Positions 57,449 to 64,000 of a DNA stretch of 64,000 nucleotides are shown one piece after another. Numbering within the stretch: position 1 is the first letter of the stretch; each line of letters starts with the position of its first letter. The stretch comes from Hymenobacter sp. DG25B (lineage in GTDB: Bacteria > Bacteroidota > Bacteroidia > Cytophagales > Hymenobacteraceae): the NCBI RefSeq assembly GCF_000801315.1, contig NZ_CP010054.1, positions 2,170,001-2,234,000 on the forward strand, in the 5' to 3' direction. A program made the position numbers and the translations under genes. Below the pieces are notes generated by a model. The model made no database searches, was not told the origin of the DNA, and saw only the letters and a program-made list of their open reading frames with translations.

Positions 57449-57883
57449 TTAGTAGCGCAGGCGGGGCGGGGGGAACAGCACCTGATCCACACTATACCGG
57501 CCTGGGCCCACGAAGAGCAAGCCGGCAAACAGGAAAGCCGCTTCCAGCGCGTGGGAGTAATCATTAAAGCCCTGGCCCTGCCCTAAGTGGGTAATGACTG
57601 CCATAATCATGGTGCCCAGCAAAAACACGCAGGCCACCCGAAAAAACAAGCCCAGCGCCAGCAGCTGCCCGCCCACCGCCTCGGCCACCGCGGCCAGAAA
57701 GCCCCAGAAGGCGGGGGCAAAATGAATGCCCACCAAGCCCATAGCGCCCCCCACTTGTTCCCAGGTTTCGGGGCCGCCAATGAGTTTGGGATACCCATGC
57801 ACCGTAAACATCACCCCAATCCCTACGCGTAGCAGCAACAGGCCGAAGTCGTGAAAACGGTAAAAGTTCTGCAAGGCTTTCAT
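57449..57883 (-). CDS. DoxX-family membrane protein
   Basis: A 144-residue inner-membrane protein with four helices: DFGLLLLRVGIGVMFTVHGY then PKLIGGPETWEQVGGAMGL (typical DoxX N-terminal signature), FWGFLAAVAEAVGGQLLALG, VACVFLLGTMIMAVITHLGQ and HALEAAFLFAGLLFVGPGRY. The function of the family is poorly defined; members have been linked to oxidative stress or quinone metabolism. The start at 57883 is chosen because upstream in-frame starts overlap the previous gene's 3' end. Same strand as the lipoprotein gene at 57988. Confidence 0.87.
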   Translation of the reverse strand: MKALQNFYRFHDFGLLLLRVGIGVMFTVHGYPKLIGGPETWEQVGGAMGLVGIHFAPAFWGFLAAVAEAVGGQLLALGLFFRVACVFLLGTMIMAVITHLGQGQGFNDYSHALEAAFLFAGLLFVGPGRYSVDQVLFPPPRLRY

Positions 57884-57987
57884 AGCAGCAATGGCCAAAG
57901 AAGTGGCGTAATGGTTAAGAGAAAAGGGCTTGTGAGGTTGCCAAAGTACAGGAATTATAGCGGAATGCAACGCCCAGGCCCAACGCA

Positions 57988-58650
57988 CTACCGGAAAAGT
58001 AATACCCCTTTAATTTTAGTGGCATCGGGTACATCAGTGGGGCGCCGTACCGGAGCGTTGGGGTTGGGCAGGGTACTGGCATCCAGGAGCCAGGAAATCT
58101 GGGCGGCTTCTGATACGGCCACCAGGCCCATGTCGCCGCGCTCCACAAACTGAATGCCGTAAGCCTGGCGCGCCTGCCCATACGTAGAGCCCACGCCCAC
58201 GCCGCCCTGCGCGGCGCGGTAGCGGGCATCGTGCAGCTGAATGCGCCATATCCGGTAGCCTTCCTCCTCATCACCAACCAGCTCCAGAATAGTGGGCGCG
58301 GCCTCCGGGTAGGCTGGGTTGCGCAGCTCATACACCGGGTACTCAATACCTTCCAGCTCGCGGGAGGTTTTCTTTAGCCAGGTCTTCGGCACCCGGTCCA
58401 GCAGGGCCGCTTCCGTCATGTTCAGCCTTATGAAGTTACGCCCTACGGTGCCTTTATCAAATACATAGTAGCGCTGGTCTACCGTATCCGGCACGGCCAG
58501 GGGCGTAGGTGGCGGGGCTACCGGAGTGGGAGCAGAAGCAGCCGGCGGCGCCGAAGCAGGCGTGGTGGTCGGGGTAGATGGGCCTTCGCAGGCGGGCAGC
58601 AGGCCGGCCAGCACCAGGCCGCCAAGCAGACGGGGAAGAGTATTTTGCAC
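57988..58650 (-). CDS. Lipoprotein of unknown function
   Basis: A 220-residue predicted lipoprotein. Signal peptide MQNTLPRLLGGLVLAGLLPA with lipobox Cys21. A proline, threonine and alanine-rich linker spans about 22-55 (PAASAPTPVAPPPTPLAV), followed by a compact domain (FIRLNMTEAALLDRVPKTWL; YRIWRIQLHDARYRAAQGGV then GVGSTYGQARQAYGI) that might have a small beta-sandwich fold. No family is recognised. Upstream of DoxX on the same strand with a 104-base gap. Confidence 0.7.
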   Translation of the reverse strand: MQNTLPRLLGGLVLAGLLPACEGPSTPTTTPASAPPAASAPTPVAPPPTPLAVPDTVDQRYYVFDKGTVGRNFIRLNMTEAALLDRVPKTWLKKTSRELEGIEYPVYELRNPAYPEAAPTILELVGDEEEGYRIWRIQLHDARYRAAQGGVGVGSTYGQARQAYGIQFVERGDMGLVAVSEAAQISWLLDASTLPNPNAPVRRPTDVPDATKIKGVLLFR

Positions 58651-58757
58651 GCCGCAACATACGCACCTTCCCGCAAGTTGTTAGCGTGCTCCCGGCGCCC
58701 AAGCCTGCCCGTAACTCCCTACATTTACGGTCTGTTTTATCCTGATTTGCTGCTCCT

Positions 58758-59582
58758 ATGACTGCACATACCCGCAAACCGCTGATTCTGATATCCAACG
58801 ACGACGGCATTACGGCTCCCGGCATTGCCACCCTGGTGCGGGTAATGCGCCGCATTGGGGAGGTAGTTGTTGTTGCTCCTGATTCGCCCCAGTCGGGCAT
58901 GGGCCACGCCATTACCATTGGCAACCCGCTGCGCCTGGATGCCAGCACCATTTTCGAAGATGAAGGCGTGGAAGCCTACGAGTGCAGCGGCACCCCCGCC
59001 GACTGCGTGAAGCTGGCCAAGCACCACGTATTGAAGGACCGCCAAGCCGATTTGGTGGTATCCGGCATCAACCATGGCTCCAACTCCTCCGTGAACGTGC
59101 TGTATTCCGGTACTATGTCGGCGGCTATTGAGGCGGCCATTGAAGGGCTGCCAGCTATTGGCTTTTCCCTCTGCGACTACGGCCACGATGCCGACTTTAC
59201 CCACGCCGAGCCTTGGATTGAGCACATTGCCCGCCAGGCCCTCAAAAACGGTATTCCGGTAGGCACGGCCCTCAACGTAAACATTCCCAAAAAGTCGGAA
59301 GAGGCGCTGGCCGGCATCCGGCTTTGCCGCCAGGCCCGCGCCAAGTGGCAGGAAAAATTCGACCTACGCCACGACCCCTACAAGCGCCCCTATTACTGGC
59401 TGATTGGCTCCTTCGTGAATCTGGACCAGGGCGAGGACACCGATGAGTGGGCCCTGGCTAACAACTACATTTCCGTAGTAGCCTGCCAGTATGATCTGAC
59501 GGCCCTGCATGGCCTCACGGAAATGAATGCCAGCTGGGACTTAACGCCTGATCATGCTACACTGGCCAAGCGCCACGCGTAG
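58758..59582 (+). CDS. surE: 5'/3'-nucleotidase SurE
   Basis: A 274-residue phosphatase hydrolysing nucleoside monophosphates and possibly other phosphates under stress. The metal site ISNDDGITAPGIATLVRVMR (about 12-31), APDSPQSGMGHAITI, CSGTPADCVKLA and SGINHGSNSSVNVLYSGTMS are all characteristic of SurE. The C-terminal extension is of usual length in Bacteroidota. Monocistronic, followed by a strong terminator. Confidence 0.96.
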   Translation: MTAHTRKPLILISNDDGITAPGIATLVRVMRRIGEVVVVAPDSPQSGMGHAITIGNPLRLDASTIFEDEGVEAYECSGTPADCVKLAKHHVLKDRQADLVVSGINHGSNSSVNVLYSGTMSAAIEAAIEGLPAIGFSLCDYGHDADFTHAEPWIEHIARQALKNGIPVGTALNVNIPKKSEEALAGIRLCRQARAKWQEKFDLRHDPYKRPYYWLIGSFVNLDQGEDTDEWALANNYISVVACQYDLTALHGLTEMNASWDLTPDHATLAKRHA

Positions 59583-59610
59583 AGAATAAGCAGTCAGATA
59601 ATCGATTGTA

Positions 59611-59697
59611 AAAAAGCCTCTTCGTAAGCGTTGCAGAGCATGTTTGTTTCTTAGAGAAAGCAAACGAGTTTTAGCAGCACTTACGAAGAGGCTTTTT
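59611..59697. terminator. Long-stem terminator after surE
   Basis: Perfect 18-bp arms AAAAAGCCTCTTCGTAAG (59611-59628) and CTTACGAAGAGGCTTTTT (59680-59697), with a second smaller hairpin in the loop (GTTTGTTTCTTAGAGAAAGC region). It ends with a T-run and lies 28 bases after the surE stop. Confidence 0.9.
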
Positions 59698-59777
59698 CAC
59701 GTTTTGATGTAATGAGCCGCCGCTAGATTCCGCAGTTTCGGTCTAACTTTCCGCCGGCACTTTCTTTCCCTCTGCAT

Positions 59778-60302
59778 ATGCAAGCATTTTTTCGCTCTTT
59801 TCTAATGTTGGTCGTTTTGCTGACCAGCGCCTGTACTTCCAAGCTGGCACCCACAACAGTATACATTGTGCGGCACGCAGAAAAAGACCTTACTCCCGGG
59901 CTAGCTGATCCGCCCCTAACCCCGCAAGGAGAGCAACGCGCCCTGGCCCTGCGCGATTCCCTGCTGAACCGCAACGTGGCAGCCATTTTTACCACCAATA
60001 CCACCCGCACCCGGGCCACCGCTGCCCCCTTAGCAGCGGCCCGCAACCTTACCCCGGAAGTATATGATGCCAAGAAGCTGTCCGCCTTGGCCGCGCGCAT
60101 CCGCAAAGACTTTGCGGGCCGCACGGTACTGGTTGTTGGTCATTCCAACACCATGCTGGAAACGGTAGAAGCGCTGGGCGCGGAGCGGCCCGTTCCGGCT
60201 GTTGGTGATTTGCAATATGACTATTTGCTGGAGGTGCAGGTGCCTCAACAGGAAAAAGACCGTCCTTCAGCCATAGCACGGCGGTTTGGAGCTATCCGGT
60301 AG
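59778..60302 (+). CDS. SixA-like histidine phosphatase lipoprotein
   Basis: A 174-residue member of the histidine phosphatase superfamily. A lipoprotein signal (LVVLLTSAC, Cys19) precedes the catalytic core: the RHG-type motif as VYIVRHAEKD (about 28-37), TTNTTRTRATAAPLA, and the second histidine in VLVVGHSNTMLETV. It is therefore a membrane-anchored phosphatase facing the periplasm, unlike cytoplasmic SixA. Substrate unknown. The M28 peptidase follows 110 bases downstream. Confidence 0.88.
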   Translation: MQAFFRSFLMLVVLLTSACTSKLAPTTVYIVRHAEKDLTPGLADPPLTPQGEQRALALRDSLLNRNVAAIFTTNTTRTRATAAPLAAARNLTPEVYDAKKLSALAARIRKDFAGRTVLVVGHSNTMLETVEALGAERPVPAVGDLQYDYLLEVQVPQQEKDRPSAIARRFGAIR

Positions 60303-60412
60303 CCGTTTGCGCCGTGCTGGTGCAGCCCGGCTGTCATTTTCTTGTACTTTAGCCGGCCAACTCATTTTTGGGTTGGCCGCATTTGTTTTACCACCATATC
60401 TTTCTCCTGAAT

Positions 60413-61807
60413 ATGCGTTTTTCCACGTGCCGGGGCGTTCTGGCAGGTTTGTTGGCGGCTGCCGCTACGTTGCCCGCCGCCGCCCAGTCAGCTAGTTCCA
60501 AAACCGATTCCGTTACCATTCGCCGCCTCTACGATGAAGCCCTGCTACGGGGGCAGAGCTACGAAAACCTCCGCACGCTCACCGGCACCATTGGCGGCCG
60601 GTTAAGCGGCTCGCCGCAGGCTGAAAAGGCCGTGCAGTGGGGCAAAGAGGTAATGGAGAAGATGGGCCTGGACCGCGTGTATCTGCAGGAAGTAATGGTG
60701 CCGCACTGGGAGCGAGGCGCTAAGGAAAAGGCCAAAGCCAAACCCGCCAAAGGCAAAAGCATCGATTTCAACGTATGCGCCCTCGGCGGCTCCGTGGGTA
60801 CCAATGGCAAGCTGAAAGCCCAGGTAGTGGAAGTACGCACCTGGGAGGAGCTGGCCGCCCTGCCCGACGACAAAGTGCGCGGCAAGCTGGTGTTCTACAA
60901 CCGCCCCATGAATCCTACCTACATTGAAACCGGCCATGCTTATGGTGAGGCCGGCGACCAGCGCCGCAAAGGCGCCATTGAGGCCGCTAAGCGCGGCGCG
61001 GTAGGGGCGCTGGTGCGCAGCCTCTCCCTGGCCCACGACGACTTCCCCCACACCGGCACCATGAGCTACGACGACAAGGTGACCAAAGTGCCCGCTGCCG
61101 CCCTCAGCACCAACGGCGCCGACCAGCTCAGCGCCATGCTCAAGGAAAATCCCTCGCTCACCTTTGAGCTGGAAATGAACTGCCGCCAGCTGCCCGAGGT
61201 GAAATCCTACAACGTGGTAGGCGAAATCAAAGGCTCTAAATACCCCAATGAAATCATTGCCGTAGGCGGCCACCTCGACTCCTGGGACCTGGGCCAGGGT
61301 GCTCACGATGATGGTACCGGCTGTGTACAGAGCATGGAAGTGCTGCGCCTGCTGAAAGCCACCGGCCAGCGCCCCGAGCGTACTATTCGGGCGGTGCTGT
61401 TTATGAACGAGGAAAACGGCAACCGTGGCGGCACCAAATATGCTGAGCTGGCCAAGGCAGCCGGCGAAAAGCACCTGGCGGCTATGGAGTCGGATGGGGG
61501 CGGGTTCACACCGCGCGGCTTTTCCGTAGAAGGCTCGCCGGCTATGGTGCAGCGCCTGCAGCAGTGGCAGCCCATGTTCCGGCCCTACGGTAGCGGCGAG
61601 ATTACTGCCGGCCACGGCGGCACCGACATTGGCCCGCTAAAAGACCAGGCCCAGGTGCTCATCGGCTACGACTGTGACTCCCAGCGCTATTTCGATATTC
61701 ACCATACCGCCGCCGATACCTTTGATAAGGTAAACCGCCGGGAGCTGGAACTGGGCAACGCCAGCATGGCCGCGCTGGTTTACCTGCTCAGCAAATACGG
61801 ATTGTAA
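60413..61807 (+). CDS. Exported M28-family peptidase with PA domain
   Basis: A 464-residue exported zinc peptidase. Signal peptide to about residue 25 (LPAAAQSAS). A protease-associated (PA) insert covers about 120-260 (GKLVFYNRPMNPTYIETGHA; AAKRGAVGALVRSLSLAHDD). The catalytic domain shows VGGHLDSWDLGQGAHDDGTG (H and bridging D), FMNEENGNRGGTKYA with catalytic EE, ESDGGGFTPRGF, and the last histidine in FDIHHTAADTFDKVN. This arrangement matches plasma glutamate carboxypeptidase-like M28 enzymes. The start is placed just before the signal peptide; an in-frame ATG 15 codons upstream is less likely. Confidence 0.9.
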   Translation: MRFSTCRGVLAGLLAAAATLPAAAQSASSKTDSVTIRRLYDEALLRGQSYENLRTLTGTIGGRLSGSPQAEKAVQWGKEVMEKMGLDRVYLQEVMVPHWERGAKEKAKAKPAKGKSIDFNVCALGGSVGTNGKLKAQVVEVRTWEELAALPDDKVRGKLVFYNRPMNPTYIETGHAYGEAGDQRRKGAIEAAKRGAVGALVRSLSLAHDDFPHTGTMSYDDKVTKVPAAALSTNGADQLSAMLKENPSLTFELEMNCRQLPEVKSYNVVGEIKGSKYPNEIIAVGGHLDSWDLGQGAHDDGTGCVQSMEVLRLLKATGQRPERTIRAVLFMNEENGNRGGTKYAELAKAAGEKHLAAMESDGGGFTPRGFSVEGSPAMVQRLQQWQPMFRPYGSGEITAGHGGTDIGPLKDQAQVLIGYDCDSQRYFDIHHTAADTFDKVNRRELELGNASMAALVYLLSKYGL

Positions 61808-61818
61808 TTTTTCCGGGG

Positions 61819-61876
61819 AGAAAGGCGGAATGGAGCCCATACTTTACGTATGCTCCATTCCGCCTTTCTCTTTTTC
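61819..61876 (+). terminator. Terminator of the M28 peptidase gene
   Basis: Perfect 18-bp arms AGAAAGGCGGAATGGAGC (61819-61836) and GCTCCATTCCGCCTTTCT (61852-61869), followed by CTTTTTC. It ends two bases before the ATG of the next gene, so that gene must start its mRNA very close to its start codon or rely on read-through. Confidence 0.9.
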
Positions 61877-61877
61877 T

Positions 61878-62423
61878 ATGATGTACTTAGTTGCAGTGCT
61901 GGCCCCGGAGCCGGTATATAGCGCTGTTTGGGCCATGAAACAGGAAGTGCACGCGCAAACCGGCAGCCGCAATGCCGTGCGCCTGCCCCCGCACATCACC
62001 CTTCTGCCGCCGTGGCATCAGCCCCCGGAGAAAGAAGAAGGCCTGATAAGCTGCCTGCAAAGCATAGCGCAACAGCTGCCCGCTTTTGCTGCCGAGGTGC
62101 AGGATTTTGCCTGGTTTGGTCACCGCACGCTGTTTGTGCGGGTGCTGCCCCACCCGCAGTGGCCGGTTTTGCACCAAACCCTGGAAATGCAGTGCGCCGC
62201 CTGGCTGCCCAAAGCCACCGCCAATCCGCGCCCGTTCACGCCCCACATGACACTGGCCACCCGCGACCTGCCGGCCAAGCTGGTGCCCCATCTCCGGGAG
62301 CAGTTTGCCCAGCGCCACTACCAGGCCGCTTTCCCGGTCCAGAACATGACGCTCTTTCGGCACGATGGGCAGCACTGGCAACCCATTAACACGTTCCCCT
62401 TCGCGGCGGAAGCAGTATCTTAG
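61878..62423 (+). CDS. 2H phosphoesterase / 2'-5' RNA ligase family protein
   Basis: A 181-residue protein of the 2H phosphoesterase superfamily (LigT, cyclic phosphodiesterases). Both catalytic HxT motifs are seen, LPPHITLLPPW (about 35-45) and TPHMTLATRDL (about 130-140). The family acts on 2',3'-cyclic phosphates or 2'-5' linkages in RNA; here the substrate is unknown. Two adjacent ATGs (61878, 61881) can start it. An earlier in-frame ATG lies within the terminator hairpin. Another RNA-repair-type gene, kptA, lies 42 kb away and is not linked. Confidence 0.88.
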   Translation: MMYLVAVLAPEPVYSAVWAMKQEVHAQTGSRNAVRLPPHITLLPPWHQPPEKEEGLISCLQSIAQQLPAFAAEVQDFAWFGHRTLFVRVLPHPQWPVLHQTLEMQCAAWLPKATANPRPFTPHMTLATRDLPAKLVPHLREQFAQRHYQAAFPVQNMTLFRHDGQHWQPINTFPFAAEAVS

Positions 62424-62468
62424 CAGCACAAAAAAAGCCCGGTACATACCGGGCTTTTTTTGTGCTGC
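62423..62468. terminator. Bidirectional terminator between 2H phosphoesterase and OmpA genes
   Basis: Perfect 21-bp arms (62423-62443 and 62448-62468), core AAAAAAAGCCCGGT with ACCGGGCTTTTTTT, loop of four bases. A and T runs on both sides let it end the convergent genes; the first arm starts at the last base of the phosphoesterase stop codon. Confidence 0.95.
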
Positions 62469-62487
62469 AGGTCAGAAGTAGAGTGAT

Positions 62488-63300
62488 TTAATTCTGCTCC
62501 AGAATCTGGAAAAGCTCGTCCAGCTTAGGAGTCAGAATAATTTCCGTGCGCCGGTTCAGGGCTTTGTTGGTGGGGCTGTCGTTGGCGGCTACGGGCACGT
62601 ACTGCGAGCGGCCGGAGGGCGTCACCTGCGTTGAGTTGAGGCCGGATTGCGTCAGAATGCGGGTGATTTCCGTGGCGCGCAGCACGCTCAGGTCCCAGTT
62701 GTCCTTCATGCCAGCCGTGCCGCGGGCTATGGGCACATTATCGGTATGGCCTTCCACCAGCACGTTTACGTCCTGATTGCCTTTCAGGGCGGCGGCCAGC
62801 TTTTTGAGGGCTTCCTGACCTTTAGGGTCTACTTTGGTTGAGCCCGATTTGAAAAGCAGCTGCTCGGAGAGGGAAACGTATACTTTGCCGTTTTTGAGGT
62901 TTACCTGCAAATCATTGGCATTAAAGCCTAAAAGGGCATCGGCTACTTTCTGGCGCAGGGCTTTCACGGCCTGATCTTTCTGATCCAGAATGCGCTGCAT
63001 TTCGGCAATGCGCGCTTCCTTGGTGCGCAGGTCGGCGGAAAGGGCCGAGTTGGCCTGCTGGGCACCGCTCAGGTTTTCATTCAGCTGATTTACCTGCTGG
63101 TTCTTGTTGCTCAAATTATTGCGCAGCTCTTCTTCGGTGCGCGCTTTGTCCTGCTCCAGGGCCGTTTTCGAAGCCTGCAGGTCAGAGTTCTGCTGTTGCA
63201 GGGCTTTATACTTTTTGGTTGATACGCAGGAAGAGGTGCCAATTAACAGGCTGGCGCCCAGCAAAGAGGCAAGCACGGTGTGGGGGAGGCGGTAGGACAT
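62488..63300 (-). CDS. OmpA-like peptidoglycan-binding lipoprotein
   Basis: A 270-residue lipoprotein. Signal peptide with lipobox (LLIGTSSC, Cys25), a long coiled coil (about 28-125; LEQDKARTEEELRNNLSNKN, QQVNQLNENLSGAQQANSA), then an OmpA C-terminal domain with LLFKSGSTKVDPKGQEALK, VLVEGHTDNVPI and NKALNRRTEIIL containing the Asp and Arg that bind diaminopimelate. It likely tethers the outer membrane to the cell wall. The start at 63300 is selected since an upstream in-frame ATG would put the signal peptide 48 residues in. Confidence 0.92.
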   Translation of the reverse strand: MSYRLPHTVLASLLGASLLIGTSSCVSTKKYKALQQQNSDLQASKTALEQDKARTEEELRNNLSNKNQQVNQLNENLSGAQQANSALSADLRTKEARIAEMQRILDQKDQAVKALRQKVADALLGFNANDLQVNLKNGKVYVSLSEQLLFKSGSTKVDPKGQEALKKLAAALKGNQDVNVLVEGHTDNVPIARGTAGMKDNWDLSVLRATEITRILTQSGLNSTQVTPSGRSQYVPVAANDSPTNKALNRRTEIILTPKLDELFQILEQN

Positions 63301-63468
63301 AGGAATTAGGTAAGTGAAAAAGTATGCGTGCCTAAGAAACGAATTGAAGCAACCAACAGTTGCGCCACGCCCCGGATGCTGTGCCGCCACCAGCGGCTTC
63401 TGCCGTAAAATTTGCGGAAATAGCGGCCATCCGCGTACCTTCAACCCGCTTTGCTGGGGCAGTGGTTT

Positions 63469-64000
63469 ATGATGAGAATACCGGGTATGCGTAAGAGAAT
63501 GGCCTCAGGGTGGGCAGTAGTGCTGCTGAGTGTATACTTATTGCCCTGGTCTTCAGTCGCACAGTCTCTCAAAGTACCCTCAACAGCACCTTATTGGGTT
63601 TTTCTGCGCGATAAGCGGGCTATGCAGCTGGACCCGGCGCAGTACTTCACAGTTCCCGCCCAGCTCCGCCGCCAACGCCAGCACCTGCCCGCCGCCGACA
63701 GCACCGATTTTCCCGTGCGCCCCGACTATGTGCAGGCGCTGCGCCACACCGTTGATTCCGTCACCTACATCAGTCGGTGGTTCAATGCCGTGGCCTGCTG
63801 GGCCACGCCGGCCCAGATAGCGCAGGTGCGCCGCATGGCCGCCGTACGGGAAGTAGTGGCCCGGGCGTATGCTACGCCTGATCTGCTGCCCGCCCGCCGG
63901 ACAGCGGCCACCGCCGCCGAGCCGCTCAGCGACGAAGACCTGCAACTGGCCCGCCGGCAAACCAGCGCCCTGGGTGGCCCCGCTTTGCGCCAGGCCCGCT
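63469..64000 (+). CDS. Subtilisin-type (S8) serine protease, N-terminal part (cut by window edge)
   Basis: The first 177 codons of an exported protein running off the right edge. The signal peptide spans about 1-32 (AVVLLSVYLLPWSSVAQS). Then follows YWVFLRDKRAMQLDP then YFTVPAQLRRQRQHLPA and DFPVRPDYVQALRHTV, DSVTYISRWFNAVACWATPA then QVRRMAAVREVV, the typical N-terminal propeptide of Bacteroidota S8 peptidases. The catalytic domain would lie outside the window, so the assignment rests on this propeptide pattern. Whether it ends in a T9SS sorting domain cannot be seen. The start could be either of two adjacent ATGs or one at 63487. Confidence 0.75.
   Translation, partial: MMRIPGMRKRMASGWAVVLLSVYLLPWSSVAQSLKVPSTAPYWVFLRDKRAMQLDPAQYFTVPAQLRRQRQHLPAADSTDFPVRPDYVQALRHTVDSVTYISRWFNAVACWATPAQIAQVRRMAAVREVVARAYATPDLLPARRTAATAAEPLSDEDLQLARRQTSALGGPALRQAR

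Overview
The window is chromosomal DNA from a GC-rich member of the Bacteroidota, most likely a Hymenobacter-like cytophagal bacterium (inference from gene content). Directly visible support: an LpxC-FabZ fusion, the type IX secretion regulator PorX, a large TonB-dependent outer-membrane receptor, lipoproteins with short lipoboxes, near absence of Shine-Dalgarno sequences, and repeated Bacteroidota-type -7 promoter boxes (TAnnTTTGC). Genes are dense on both strands; no rRNA, tRNA, CRISPR or complete insertion sequence was recognised.

Layout. 1-4.2 kb (minus): lipid A genes lpxA (cut by the window edge), lpxC-fabZ, lpxD and an HD-domain hydrolase. 4.6-6.7 kb: porX and a small lipoprotein. 6.8-14.1 kb (minus): TonB-dependent receptor coupled to a MarR regulator, a TPR protein, an aminotransferase, and a molybdopterin oxidoreductase with a cytochrome b partner. 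14.3-20.7 kb: tsaE, alanine dehydrogenase, a double GNAT protein, a lipoprotein, a flavin reductase, a tRNA 2'-phosphotransferase gene with an amber codon near its start, and an M28 peptidase. 20.9-32.2 kb (all plus): a domesticated InsA-like zinc-ribbon protein, a porin, an MHS-type transporter, a small membrane protein, an SLC5-STAC-histidine kinase fusion, a receiver protein, a propionyl-CoA-synthetase-like enzyme and acetyl-CoA synthetase. Together these look like an uptake, sensing and activation unit for short-chain carboxylates. 32.5-35.3 kb: fumarylacetoacetase, then a conspicuously AT-rich orphan Imm26-type immunity gene. 35.3-45.0 kb: Fe-S assembly genes, dnaG, a K+ channel, two glycosyltransferases, proC and ribBA.

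The most unusual region is 45.1-53.6 kb. A TetR regulator with a 21-bp perfect palindrome over its promoter precedes a three-gene tripartite exporter (ABC permease-ATPase, HlyD-type adaptor, TolC-type channel). The ABC subunit keeps Walker A but has lost the signature motif, the catalytic glutamate, the D-loop and the H-loop histidine. Three paralogous secreted proteins of unknown function flank this exporter, two downstream with their own similar promoters and one upstream. The upstream copy sits on a scar containing a remnant of the ABC-2 permease 3' end and a second copy of the ribBA 3' end that differs from ribBA only at synonymous sites. This records a past recombination between diverged chromosomes.

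53.6-64 kb: ABC-2 transporter pair, M14 carboxypeptidase, DoxX protein, lipoprotein, surE, SixA-like phosphatase, M28 peptidase, 2H phosphoesterase, OmpA-like lipoprotein and the first part of a subtilisin-type protease. Several families of long inverted repeats lie between genes.
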